Below are positions 1 through 11,279 of a DNA stretch of 64,000 bases, piece by piece. Below the pieces are notes generated by a model, which worked only from the letters and a program-made list of their open reading frames with translations, was not told where the DNA came from and ran no database searches. Origin of the DNA: Manduca sexta (Eukaryota; Arthropoda; Insecta; Lepidoptera; Sphingidae); the NCBI RefSeq assembly GCF_014839805.1, contig NC_051124.1, forward strand, positions 4,650,001-4,714,000, in the 5' to 3' direction. Every line of letters begins with the position of its first letter. Within the stretch, counting starts at the first letter, position 1. Made by a program: the position numbers and the translations under genes.

Positions 1-2029
1 GCCGCTCAGGGCTGCCAGTTCTCACATTTCATAATTTTGCTTCCTGAATAGTCATTTCATTTACAGTAAAATTTTACTCAATACTGGTTATGATACTCAA
101 ACTCCCAATATACAAAACATACATTTGGGTTAGATTTGTTTGCTTCCTGTCTAGTATTTTGCGCGCCAAATGCGACTATATTGTCTTGTTATAAGTCTGA
201 ATCTACTAAATCAATACCAGATTCCAGATTACCACTGATATCCTTTTCACTCCATCTTCCTATTTACATATCTGACAACCCTTCGAAGTGCCTCGGGCAG
301 ACCTCCGCTCGCTCGCTACTGGGATTTTAATCATGGCTTTTTACTAAATCTCTTTTATTCTCTCGACGGTTTTTATTTTGTGCCATTAAGAGGTCCGACT
401 AATGAGTTTCGATAATAGTTGTTCTGGCTTTAATACTCATATATACCTTCTGTTATTAATAAAAAGATTGTTATGACTCAAACCGTCATGTCTACCTTAA
501 TGTATTGATATATAATTTTAATAGGTACAAATCACGCGACATGATACCTCTTTGAAATCTGATTCGCAACTCTACAATAGTTTTGCGGTGTAAACTTATC
601 GCAGTATGAATAAATATACAATAAACGTAGTATTAAAACATGTCATCTAATTTATTCCATCTTAAAATATTACATGTGTATAATTTTCCTGTTAAGTTTT
701 CAAAAAACGTGACATTAAATTTTTTTAATTCACAATAAATTATTATTTCCTATTTACACAATTTTTACTACTATCCCTACTACTGCGAAATAATTGCCTA
801 ATTTTAAAATCAAATACGAAATGAAACTACTATCATCTTCTAGAATATTATCTATAGAAAATACTATGCAAATACATACAATAATTTTGCAAAACATTTT
901 ACTTCATGAATACATAAAAAATTTACATCAAATCGCATCAATTAACACACTTAAACTATTATAACCAAACCTCGAAGCATTTGTTCAGTAACTTGTCAAA
1001 CGATTAGTATTCAAACGCATCCATTGTCAATCTGTTAGTCCTGTTAGTATTCAGAAGAAGGGGGTGAGCTATGAATCACACAGCGTAACATCGCTTCCTT
1101 CCTACACCCTTGTTATAATACTCTTATACCATAAACCTTAAGCGAAATATATGTTAACTGTTAATAATTTGTGAATTATCAAAGAAACAAAAATATATTA
1201 AGAAGTCATTAGCTTAGTTTGTATTAGTACTACTAGTCCTACTACCACCTAAAAGTCAAGGCAATATATAGAGAAACGTCCAATCCAAAAGTTAATACAG
1301 TAGCCAAAAACCACCCTCAGAAGGAAACACGTTTCAACCTGTTACGAAAGCATAACTCCAACAAGTCGGAACATGTCTCTTGAATAAGAAAAAATGCATT
1401 GTGCAACGCATAAATAAAGAATTCACGACAATAGGTGACGATAAAGAAGCTTAATTTATTTTCGCACGTGCAACATGCAAAAGATTTCGGTAATTGTGAG
1501 AAAGTCTTCTAATTGTATTGCTATTATAATATCTCTATGAGCGTTTTCTATTTTTCTTTTGAATGGCTGCACAAGACACAAGCTGCATTTGAATGAAATA
1601 TAAAGATTTAGTTGAGCCCAAAACTTTTAGGCTTTATGGTCACCTAAATGAATGGCAGAACAGCGCCTGCGAAAATAATGGTGTTATTAAAATGATTTGC
1701 TTTACTTCAAATGACACTGCGGTATCAATTTAATAAGTTATCTATCTACTAATATGCATGAGTAAAGTTAACACTACGTCTCAATTTCCTTAGTTTAGTA
1801 CGTTGCAAAAAAAACCATATCACACACAATCATAAAACATATTTTTCATATATCAAGGAAACCTCAAGCGAAAATCCTTTTCCAATACCTCGACAAAAAT
1901 GCTACTCAAATTGAAATCAAAACAACCTAAAAAGTACTAAAGTATGAAAACAAATAACATTAAATAATTTCTAAAAAAGACACAATCAATACGTATAAAA
2001 ACTAAATGATAGTTTTCTCCACGCTCTCA
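1..2029. other. AT-rich gene-free DNA
   Basis: No coding exon, RNA gene or clear repeat is visible. Single motif matches are one E2F-like site at 157-170 (reverse complement holds TTTGGCGCG) and one relaxed Su(H) match at 19-26. Neither stands out from chance on its own. Confidence 0.6.
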
Positions 2030-2420
2030 TAGTACTCAGGTACCGCTAGTCGAGTCGACACGACTTGTCATAATTACTACGAGATCTATACGAGTGGAGA
2101 TAGCGAACTTGTCCCGTGTAATAATACCATATGCGGCTCGTCGGATCCGTGAGAAATTTCGGCAGATGTACAATTCCTTGACGCGGTACGACGAGTGAGC
2201 GCTTATCGTTTTTTTTTTCTCCTTTACGAGTTTAATAATACACGGTCCGTATCGGCGACGTTTCGAGCCCGTTCGTGAGTCATCGATGCATTGTTGCAAT
2301 GCACGTGTTTGTCGGACGCTCGGGTTAGAAAGGATTTTTTGCAACCCTTATTTCCAATTCCGCAACTCTTGCAAAATTTGGGTTAATATTTTTTTCAAAT
2401 TTCGAATTTCACGTACACGT
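2030..2420. promoter_or_regulatory. Candidate Notch-responsive module A
   Basis: This is a locally GC- and CpG-richer stretch in AT-rich DNA. It holds CCATATGCG at 2127-2135, a Su(H)-type site CGTGAGAA at 2148-2155, and an E-box CAGATG preceded by GG at 2163-2168. Further on are a short inverted repeat around 2285-2303 (TGCATTG, loop TTG, CAATGCA) overlapping a CACGTG, and a second CACGTG near 2415. Su(H) plus proneural E-box pairing is the known grammar of Drosophila E(spl) enhancers. Function here is inferred from motifs and from similarity to the module at 7.2 kb. An open frame on the minus strand crosses it, but has no ATG start and no recognisable product. Confidence 0.35.
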
Positions 2421-3899
2421 GCAATTCTTTTGAATTTGGAAATACTTTCGAGATTTAAATTTTGAGGGGTGGTCAATTAGTTGGCCTGCTTGCTTTCTGA
2501 ATACATTTTTTTTTAAATTTATGTATACCTACATCAGAAATTGCGTGCTATTGGCATAAATTATTAACCCGATATATTTATACGTAAATTGAATTTCAAT
2601 ATTTTTATGGATTATTGAGATACATTTAACGACCACGATTAAAATCTATCGTCGAATTTCAAGGTTTTCACTACCGAACGCGGTTTTACTACTGAACGCA
2701 TTTAACACGCGTATTATTTTTGTAAAAATGATGGCCTATATCGAATCGGAAATGGTACCCGGTCAAATTAATTAACATTTAATTACTATTAAACTGTTAT
2801 TAGCCCTATCCGATGCCACAGAGCCGATAGCGCAATTACTCCAACATGTTCTGCTATTTCACGCGTTACATTTTTATCGACCGGGAGCAATTACTGACTT
2901 TTATGCTCATTTACGATATCTTCCATAATAGAGTTGTTTTTATTTTGGTTTCCTTCTCGTCCAACTTTATTTTATGCAGGCCTTAGGTATAAAATAATGT
3001 ATTATGAATAAGCAGTCTATTCAAAGCTGGCTTGTAAATGATTAGCTGCCCTCAAATTAGCTAGTAAGTTTTTAGGAATATAAGCACATATATTTTGTTA
3101 GGCAATTTCCAGTGCCCACTTTGCTTAAAAAAAATAACTACACGCTTGAAACCAATCCGCAAGCACCAAGAAAAATCTAGTACATGTATCATCCGTGCAG
3201 TTTGGATAAATAAGCGAGCGTGCGCGACACCTGTGCAAAGTGAGGTGAAGTGATATCATCCAGCTAGTTACTCAGATGGAGCGATCGTGCCGACAAAGCA
3301 ATTGCGTCAATACGATGAGCTGGCGCAATGTCTTAAGGGCTTGCACTTTGACTACTTTTCATGGCGATATTAGCTAATAACTAAGTGATAGGACTCAAAA
3401 TCAACTTTGAATTACAAGGATTTGCTTGTTACTGTAATAATTATGCTAATAATTATGTATTATTAGTGGGCTACAAATATACTAATATTTAAGGCGAGTT
3501 AAAAAATATAATCCAATTCTACAGAATCATCAAATAAATTAATGTTACAACTGCTTTACTTACATAAGATCAACAAATTCCAAAGAACGCCAGTATAGGA
3601 ATAATACCTATCTTTCTTCGAGTAATTTGTTTGTATATAATTAATGTAGATTATATAAATAATAACTATTCATCTAAGTTATAACTAATATGGCATGCTA
3701 TTAACGGTAAAGGTTAATTCTAACTACATAGTTGATGTTAGTTCAAATTTCATTCATGCATGCATGACAGTCACACAGTTAATCAATACATTATTATACA
3801 TACCATACTCTAAAATATTTAGTTTTCATTTAAAATCTAAAAGCTGACGATACCGTATTTGCTGAGGCCACAAAAAATATGTTAGTCTATGTAAAAATA
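2421..3899. other. AT-rich gene-free DNA
   Basis: No gene or recognisable element is seen. A slightly richer patch at about 3200-3340 has no motif I can interpret. Confidence 0.55.
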
Positions 3900-3961
3900 T
3901 TTCCCGCCAAAACAAGCCACCACGTAGAAGTTACAATCTTTGTAAGACTATTTCCCGCCAA
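3900..3961 (+). promoter_or_regulatory. Pair of E2F-like sites
   Basis: TTTCCCGCCAAA occurs at 3900-3911 and TTTCCCGCCAA at 3951-3961, in the same direction and about 50 bp apart. The known E2F/DP consensus is TTTSSCGC, and both copies match its extended form. No gene start is visible nearby, so any role is unknown. Confidence 0.4.
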
Positions 3962-5049
3962 TGGATCTTTCATAAAAAACTTTCAAAACAAAAACAGTCT
4001 CATGCCCCTTAAGCCGGCCAAACAAACGCATGAGTCACTCTAAACAAGGCTGCGGAGTGCGGACGAGCGCGCCTCCATTCATTAACCAACTGATACGAAT
4101 TGATTCTGTTTATTGCTGACATCAAACATAGCTTTGACGGTCATACCAACGGATTAAGTCTAATAAAGAATTAACTATAGTATAGTGGATTGTACCTTGT
4201 TAGAACTTCGTATGGTAATTTTTTTAGCAAGTTATAAGAGAAACGTATGTTGCTAACATTCTATATAACAATCATAGCATTAAAATATAAAAATATCCGA
4301 AGCTTCAAGAACAATTTAATATTTACTTAATATGGTTTATAAACGTGATCAATCTGTCACGACAGACTTTTAAATAAGTATAGTTAAATTATGATCTTCT
4401 TTATAAGAATATAACATGATAAAAAATGTAACTTCTATTAAACATAAATTTAAAAACAAACTTGTATTAAACGATATCTTTTTTTTTTCTCCATAACTCT
4501 CACTTTTCACAATTTTTTACTCTACCTCTGATATTTTTCACATTTATCCTTTACCGCCTTTAAGTTTTTATAGCGTTTTTTTCATTACTTTTGTATTAGA
4601 TATAAATTTTGATATAAATGCAATAAATGTTTTTTAGTTTCGTTAAGTCGCACACATTTTGTCTTACTAGTTTCTATGTAGAGCTAATTTACAATTTACC
4701 TACAAGTATACTTAATAGTGAGATATTTTATATTCCGAAATAGTTACTCTATAGTTTGAGTTATCCCTAATATCTATATAACAAATAACTTAATGTCTCT
4801 ACAATCTGTACATAAATAACATTTTAATCACTTGAAAATTTTAATACACTTGGCGCTATCAAGACCCACTAACTTATTTTTTCATTGACTGAACATTTTC
4901 ACTTCACAAAACCCAATAGAAATACTAAACATTACTTTCACTAACAAAATCACAATCCCAAGTCCCGTTACTTCCTGGTTGGTGTTGCAAATATAACTGA
5001 ACTAGATATTACGATCATCAAAATATATACAGGAATGCACCCTCGATCT
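3962..5049. other. AT-rich gene-free DNA
   Basis: Nothing supportable is seen apart from a GC-richer spot at about 4020-4075 that holds no motif I recognise. Confidence 0.55.
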
Positions 5050-5056
5050 TGTCACA

Positions 5057-5201
5057 TTCCCACAGTAAATACCTTTACACTTTGACCCGATCATTGTCTG
5101 CCAAACAATTGTCTTGCAAATATTATTATTTCCCGCGTCCCCTTGCAAAGGATGAGATACTTCCCGGTTTTAGTTCAGCGAGAGTTCGGTAGATGGCGCT
5201 G
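5057..5201. promoter_or_regulatory. Single Su(H) site and CTCF-like motif
   Basis: TTCCCACA at 5057-5064 is the reverse complement of the Su(H) consensus TGTGGGAA. TAGATGGCGCTG at 5190-5201 resembles the core of the insect CTCF motif (AGRTGGCGC). Both are single motif matches. The second type of sequence also occurs inside lepidopteran repeats, so neither assignment is firm. Confidence 0.25.
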
Positions 5202-5549
5202 TTCCAGGTTTATATTAAAAATAAATTAACAAATATTGGTAGATTTTCTTTCAAGTACTTTTGTGTAAATTATTCAATAAAATTCTTAGATCATGTTATT
5301 TTGTTTATAACAACCAAGTTAGAATATTTTTAACTAGAAATATATTGTTAGGTACATGATTTGATACTTGAGGACAGAAAAGATGTCTAAATTTAACACA
5401 AAATAATCTTGATTATAAAGCATTTTATTTACTTACTACACACTTATATTCTTACGTTATATGATTAATATCTATCACATACCTACCCGAGTTGGATATC
5501 ATTTTGTTACTTTACTAATGTTCTGCGCATCCGAATGGGAGCATTATAA

Positions 5550-5560
5550 TTGGCGGGAAA
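5550..5560 (-). promoter_or_regulatory. E2F-like site
   Basis: TTGGCGGGAAA is the reverse complement of the strong E2F form TTTCCCGCCAA seen twice at 3.9 kb. There is no gene nearby. Confidence 0.35.
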
Positions 5561-6539
5561 TAACGTATCATTGCCCCATTCGTTTAAAAAAAAAGAGCAA
5601 ACTACTTATTAGATGGCCAGTATTTATTTCTTAATAACACTGGCCAGTATAACTATATAACAAAATAACTTCATTTAAAACCTATCATAGAACAATAACA
5701 CAATATTTAAACGAATTAAATAAATACTATGTGGCTCATGATTCATGATAAATAAACAGTTCAAGTTGAAAAACATTTAAATATAAAGCTGATGTCATTG
5801 TGGAGGTATGTTCGTGTGACAATTGTTGGAAAGCGGAGAGTGGTGGCTCGTGCGGGGCACGCGACATCGCGTCTGTTACAATTAAGTCAACAATGATCTC
5901 ATAGTGTGTGGAGTCGAATTTGGCTTACACAATATTTGTTTATGTGTCTCATACACTTGTCAGTTGGATGGGTTAATGGAGTAGGACCAAAGAGGATATG
6001 CTCCCTATATGTTGGTATACACATGAAACTTTTGTCATGTTGACAGTTTTAAGTCTCAAACCCTAATTCTTACTACATGGGTTGAAGTACGCAAGATTTT
6101 TCTGCTTACATCAGACCAAATCTATAAAAAATCTTTCGCAATAACGATATTATTAATAGTTCATATTATGTATTCAGGGCGCAATAATAAAAGGTCAATA
6201 TCCACTTTTCAAATTTACTTTAACACCTATCCTCCCTTCGTAACTTGCAATTTTCTTAAATCCCTCATCATAATTAATAGTTTCTTTGAATTCAAAATTT
6301 GCTTAAATAATTTGTAAGTATTTTTCATTAATTATTTTCATGCAGTTCTCCTATTCAAAGAAAAACACTCGTAACCATTACCTTAGATTCAGTACACCGC
6401 TGCATACTTAAAAAAAGTTATGTGACATTTTGTGAAACATATCTATATTATTAAGCTCTAGTTGAAGACAATCGAAAACTAATAGAAACGTTTTTAAAAA
6501 AATAACATCTAAAATTCTTAATTGGCAATCATGACGCGG
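5561..6539. other. AT-rich gene-free DNA
   Basis: No gene, RNA or clear repeat. A 9-base direct repeat GGCCAGTAT around 5615-5650 is probably chance. A GC-richer patch lies at about 5825-5880. Confidence 0.5.
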
Positions 6540-6670
6540 TCTCACACACAAATGTATAGCGAGTTGGCAAACGCCCGGTGCGCGCAGGCCGTGGGAACGG
6601 CGACAGTTGCGCGCGCCACCTGCCCCCCGCGCTAAAAAACATCCATTCGAAAATTCAAATTCGGAATGAT
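6540..6670 (+). promoter_or_regulatory. Candidate Notch-responsive module B
   Basis: A GC-rich island holds a top-quality Su(H) site CGTGGGAA at 6590-6597. It is followed by an E-box CACCTG at 6617-6622, which reads GCAGGTGG on the minus strand and fits the proneural consensus GCAGSTGK. CATTCGAA is at 6644-6651, followed by a further AT-rich match to the module at 7.3 kb. A proneural E-box close to a Su(H) site is the known 'S plus A' code of Notch targets in Drosophila neural and wing tissue. Regulatory function is inferred. An open frame across the island has no family resemblance. Confidence 0.45.
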
Positions 6671-6817
6671 TTGCCTGACCTTGGTATTTTCACAGAACTG
6701 TTCTTAATTCCAATGTGTAGTAAAAAACTAATAAAATGTTTTTATCTACTGGGTGTTATGTCATTTTATTTATCGATGCTAATCTCAAATCAATGTAATA
6801 AATATCCTTATTATTAG

Positions 6818-7028
6818 TTCATTTGCATAAATTTATTTGTACTTTAAATCTGTGCTATCAAACTTTAGTAGTCATTTAATAAATATTTGTTATAAAATTA
6901 AAATTATAAAGTATATAAAAAATTACAATTCGTAAATAAAAAAAATAGATTATAAATTTTTCAGAAAAAACGAATTAAAATAAAAATAGGAATGTCCAAA
7001 AGTTATCCCACGTAAATTTTCTAAATTA
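6818..7028. other. Very AT-rich spacer
   Basis: Low-complexity AT-rich DNA between two GC-rich islands; no features. Confidence 0.6.
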
Positions 7029-7075
7029 TTTGAGACTTAAAAACTGTGTACAAAAAAATCCGGATTCGCAAATTG

Positions 7076-7330
7076 AAAAAACCGGTAAACAGCGAGTTGT
7101 AATACCGGTTCCCGTATTCCCACTCACGGTAGGACCTCATCCCATAGATCCGCTAAGTCCGAGAGAGTTTTTTGTGCACGCGTCACCGTTGATCACGCGT
7201 AAGTGCAGCCCGCGCGCGCGCCATATGTCGCGTGGATCGTGGGAACGGATCCGTCGTGAGCGCAATGTGCGCACTACACTCTTCTGTCATCGCGTCTCCC
7301 CAGCTCATTCGAAATTCAAATTTCAAACAA
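7076..7330 (+). promoter_or_regulatory. Candidate Notch-responsive module C
   Basis: The island contains an inverted pair AACCGGTA / TACCGGTT near 7080-7110, which resembles Grainyhead sites. CCATATGTCG is at 7221-7230, Su(H) CGTGGGAA at 7238-7245 and CATTCGAA at 7306-7313. The order CCATATG, then a GTGRGAA site about 20 bp later beside CGGATCCG, also appears at 2.1 kb. The stretch after CATTCGAA matches that in the module at 6.6 kb. The arrangement suggests related cis-regulatory modules. Activity and target gene are inferred. Confidence 0.42.
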
Positions 7331-7489
7331 TTCACACAGCGTTCTATTTTAAAAGTCCGACGTTATAATAAAACGGCCGAACAAAACGTACTCTTAATAT
7401 AATAGAAATTCGGTTGAAATTTTGTGAAGTAAAGGACGTTGTGTGTTATTTCATACCTTTTCATACACATGCCTCTTGTGTGTTTATGA

Positions 7490-7855
7490 TTACTCAGAAG
7501 CAAAGTAAGCGTGTAAACTTTTATTTATACATACAATTAAGTGTTTATTTTTAATTATGGACACACAAAAAATATTAAAATTGTTTATCATAAGCGCAGT
7601 ATACCTATCTGTGCAGGTATCTACACAGACATTTATAATTTCAAAAAGACAACATAACACCCGTTTCGCTATAAAACTAATACAGCGATACTTCCTTTTA
7701 CAGTAGAGTACAGTAGTCCTTAAGCGTCTGTAAGAACTTTTACAATTTTGTTCCACTAATTGGTATAAACTAGATATATCGTAACTATACCGTTGGTAAC
7801 ACGAAGATTTTGTTGAATCAATGGAATAGACTTTTGATAGAAACATCCAAAACAT
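7490..7855 (-). other. Unexplained 121-codon open frame
   Basis: This frame is open for 121 codons from an ATG on the minus strand. The product would be rich in Cys, Tyr, Lys and Ser, with no domain, signal peptide or repeat that I recognise. No promoter, splice sites or poly(A) signal stands out. It lies in AT-rich DNA between two candidate regulatory islands. A chance frame is the most likely explanation. Confidence 0.1.
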
Positions 7856-7999
7856 GTCATAAATGAATATCTCAATTTCCTTATTTTAGAAGAATTCATA
7901 GTAGACAAATAGTTCATAAGAAATTAATTTTATATTTCGAATATGTTATCGTTTAAAAAAAGTTACTGTCTTGTCGCACGAATATCACCTTTGGTAGAG

Positions 8000-8120
8000 C
8001 AAAAAAAGTTCGAATGCAACGAGGGGTGAGTCGCGCACAACTGGCGCGAGCGATCGTGGGAACGCGACCAGTTTTCGAATGTGGAACGCCTTAGAAAAGG
8101 TGCAATTCTTTTTTTGTCCA
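8000..8120 (+). promoter_or_regulatory. Candidate Notch-responsive module D
   Basis: Su(H) CGTGGGAA lies at 8055-8062 inside CGATCGTGGGAACGC (8051-8065). The same 15 bases occur on the opposite strand in the E(spl) promoter at 40837-40851. TTCGAATG (reverse of CATTCGAA) flanks it at 8009-8016 and 8074-8081, and an E-box CAACTG is at 8038-8043. GTGCAATT near 8100 recurs in the next module at 8821. The exact match to the promoter site is observed; the regulatory role is inferred. Confidence 0.45.
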
Positions 8121-8150
8121 CATGTTTTTGTGTCCAATAATAGCCATACA

Positions 8151-8600
8151 ATATTATTGAAAATAGGTTTTGAAATTAGAATCGTCATAATGTATTTACG
8201 CGATTGAATGTATTTTAAAAAGTTTACGTCAAACCTTTTTTTTAAATTTAGAACAGTTAAGTTAGGAAAATAAATTCTTCTGCTGGATGCAGTGTTTTAT
8301 TAAAAGTAGTCTATGCTGCCTTGTATAGAAATCTTCTAGAGCATGAAAAGGAAAATATTTTTCCATATACAAGTACTGCACCAAAGAGTAAAAACTGAAA
8401 CTTGTTAGCTTTTACATATTTTACCTTCAAAATAAAAAGAATTATGTTATTAGAATAAATTTATCATATTGTAAAATTACTATTGCATAAATTCGCAAAA
8501 AAAACTTGCATCTCTTACGTCATGGTAATGCATCCTAAAAACAATTCGTATATCACGTAAATAAAAACCAAAATCGAATCCCAGATGAATCTTAAAAAAG
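8151..8600. other. AT-rich spacer
   Basis: No gene, repeat or motif cluster is seen. Confidence 0.55.
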
Positions 8601-8734
8601 TATCAAAAAAAAAAACAACGTGGTCTCAATCAATTCACTTTTCACGAATTATGATTCCACACTTAACCCTAGATTCTTGCATCTGCCATCACAAAAGAAA
8701 CCCTCACATTATGCTGGCACGTATTTTTTCTTGA

Positions 8735-8880
8735 CCTCGATCGGCCTTTATACGAGGGGCGAACCGTGGGAACGATCTTGCACAATCCCCCGTTTCCTTG
8801 GCCATATGCGACAGAAAAAAGTGCAATTATTTATTCCCCCTCGAAGAAAAGGGGAGCTGTGAGAACGTGACCTAACAATG
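8735..8880 (+). promoter_or_regulatory. Candidate Notch-responsive module E
   Basis: Su(H) CGTGGGAA lies at 8765-8772 inside ACCGTGGGAACGATCT (8763-8778), a 16-base string repeated exactly at 12681-12696. CCATATGCG is at 8802-8810, GTGCAATT at 8821-8828, and a second Su(H)-type site TGTGAGAA at 8858-8865. An 80-codon open frame covers the island but has no family resemblance and no exon signals. Motif content groups it with the modules at 2.1, 6.6, 7.2 and 8.05 kb. Confidence 0.45.
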
Positions 8881-10968
8881 CGCTTCCTGGCTTACGATAC
8901 AAACATCAATGCATCTAACAAATATCATTCTAGTCCTTAAAGCAATCTGCAAACGTTCCACATTCCAACAGTAATCTCGATTACGATATTTTAAATTCTA
9001 TTAAATGGTTACTTTTTGACTCAAAATCCAATTGAAAGTAAACCTTATTGTGCATGAATGACGGTTATCTTCCATTTGGCATATTGAGTACTTCAAACCT
9101 TTTTCGTGGTGCCTAAGAATGGTTTCTTCAATAAGGAATAATGCACGGTGTGTGTACACTGAATGGCATTACGCGTGACCTTTAGATAGTCGATTGTATG
9201 AAAATGATAATCGATCTCGCTCCGTTAGCTATTCGTTCTTTCGAGAAGTTCTCGCACACACGCGTAGGAAGCGCATTGTTGTCTGTATTTTTTTTTCATA
9301 AAGACATTATTTATTTAATAAATCCACATTTCACTTCATAACACGCTGAAGTATTACCTAATTAATGATTTTCGCATAGATAAGAGCGTCGGTACATTGT
9401 GATAAGAACCATTACAAGTCGCCTGCACAGTTTGCACTTTACAAGTTATCTGTTGACTGGTTGACATTATCATACAGTTCCGGCAATACAACCACCACCC
9501 AATTAATTTATAATTAAATGTTATTTAGATGCTTGCTAATTAAGTGTAAAATATTATACTGTGGAAAATTAGTTCTATACATGTATAATTCGCTACATAT
9601 AATGTGGACGTTAATTAATGAGAATCTTAATATTTCCGTGCAAAACCATGATTAAATGTTTGTAATTACGTATCCGTATCAAAATTCCTTACAAAATTTC
9701 ATCGTAGTTAAGCTTTTTGCCGTCTGATATAATAGTAACAAACGTTTAATTTTCGCCTTTATAACTTATATAGTACTATTCTGTTCTGTGTCGGCACTCT
9801 CATTATCTACACTTCCTCATTGTACACAACTGTAATAAAAATATTATGACTATATCAAACACACGCCTCACGTATGACGTGATGGTCGCGAGCGGCGCAA
9901 ACGCAGCGTCGCGTGGCGCTAGCGTGTGGCGCACGCGCACGTTCAGCCACCGTTCCGCCAGCGCGCACAGCCACAGCCGCAGTACGTGCGCTTGGTTTAA
10001 ACATCATTTAAGTGATGGTTGTTAGATGACAGATTAGAATATTATAAATATCCGAGTATACATATATGTATATTAAAGTATACATACTAATTTTAAGGGT
10101 GGCTCCATTAATTTCATCTCTAAAAATTTATATAGGCCTTTCGATATTTATATTAGGAGTTAAATGAACGACTCAACTCCACAACTCTACGTCTATAAAT
10201 ACAATGTTACAATTTAATTGTAACAATAAGTATTTTCACATAAAAAACCAGGATAAGATAAAATAGAGATGAAACTAGTATTCAAACCAGTTCTAGTTGG
10301 ATATTTGCAAATACCCTACAATATTATTTGTTCTTCGATTAAATAAAACGACCAAAGGAACTCTAACATTAAAATGTACATACTTATTTAAAACGCGTTT
10401 TATTTACAAACAATAACCTTTAATTGTTTCAGTGTAGCGTTAAACCTTGACAATTGACGTGTTACATTAGTGTCGGTTACATCGCATGCGTCCATGATCG
10501 ATGTCACGCGTCAAGCCGTCGAATCACACGCCTGTAATCAAACAAAGGTGCGTGATTACATACAATCATAGTAAACATTATCAGTTGCTCAAGATCCTGT
10601 TGTAGGTAATATTATAGGCTCATGCCTTTATCTTTGTAGGGGTAGGTAAAAGTAAACCTTGTTGTGAAGTTGTTAATTACTCCATTACATTCATTTTGTT
10701 TAAGGCGATCACTGAACATCAAGAGATCGAATTGCTTCCATGCCGGTATGTGCTCTCAATTTGAATTTGAATTATGAACCAAAAAGAATATTTGACAAAC
10801 TATTTGATATTAGCTTTTTCTGCTCAGTATCAATCAGCTCGAAATCTACAATTCTGCACAGCAGCAAGACGCTCACCCCGACAGCACATACCATACCTAC
10901 CGAAATAAAATATATAAACCTCTGACAACCTATGAAAAGAAAGGCGTGATGCTACACGGCAATTTGAA
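8881..10968. other. Gene-free DNA with one CpG-rich island
   Basis: No exon is recognised. A CpG-rich island at about 9875-9990 holds several CACGCG-type strings, the core of class C sites bound by Hairy/E(spl) repressors, but no Su(H) site. The remainder is AT-rich. Confidence 0.45.
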
Positions 10969-10969
10969 T

Positions 10970-10977
10970 TGACGTCA
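10970..10977. promoter_or_regulatory. Full CRE palindrome TGACGTCA
   Basis: A full CREB/ATF consensus palindrome sits inside TTGACGTCAAAC. The same 12 bases recur around 18240. Other full CREs are at 15373-15380 and 32244-32251. None is near a recognised gene. Confidence 0.3.
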
Positions 10978-11229
10978 AACGATCTCGCGGTCAGAGATCG
11001 CTTCCGTTTCGTAAGTACCTATGCGTGACGTCCTCACGCGTCGCTCGCGCCATTCAACTACGCAAATCAAACCATTTACTGATCCTCATTTAATGCGTGA
11101 CCTAAAAATAACAAGGCATTTCGTAGAGGGACGATTCTTAGATATTGTAGAAATTATTTGTAGTTATTTATTCTTATAGACAGAAATACATAAATGGCCT
11201 TTTGTCTCACTGGTGAATATGTAAATAAT

Positions 11230-11268
11230 ATTTCATTAGTAAATAATATCCTTATTTACTAATGAAAT
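11230..11268. repeat. Perfect 17-bp inverted repeat
   Basis: The arms at 11230-11246 and 11252-11268 are perfectly complementary, with a 5-base loop TATCC. It could form a hairpin or cruciform. No terminator or element boundary is evident, so it may be a small local inverted duplication. Confidence 0.8.
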
Positions 11269-11279
11269 GGATTAAGCCT

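Noticed and set aside
5190..5201. CTCF insulator as a firm call
   Set aside because: Only the core fits, and similar TAGATGGCGC strings are carried by dispersed lepidopteran repeats.
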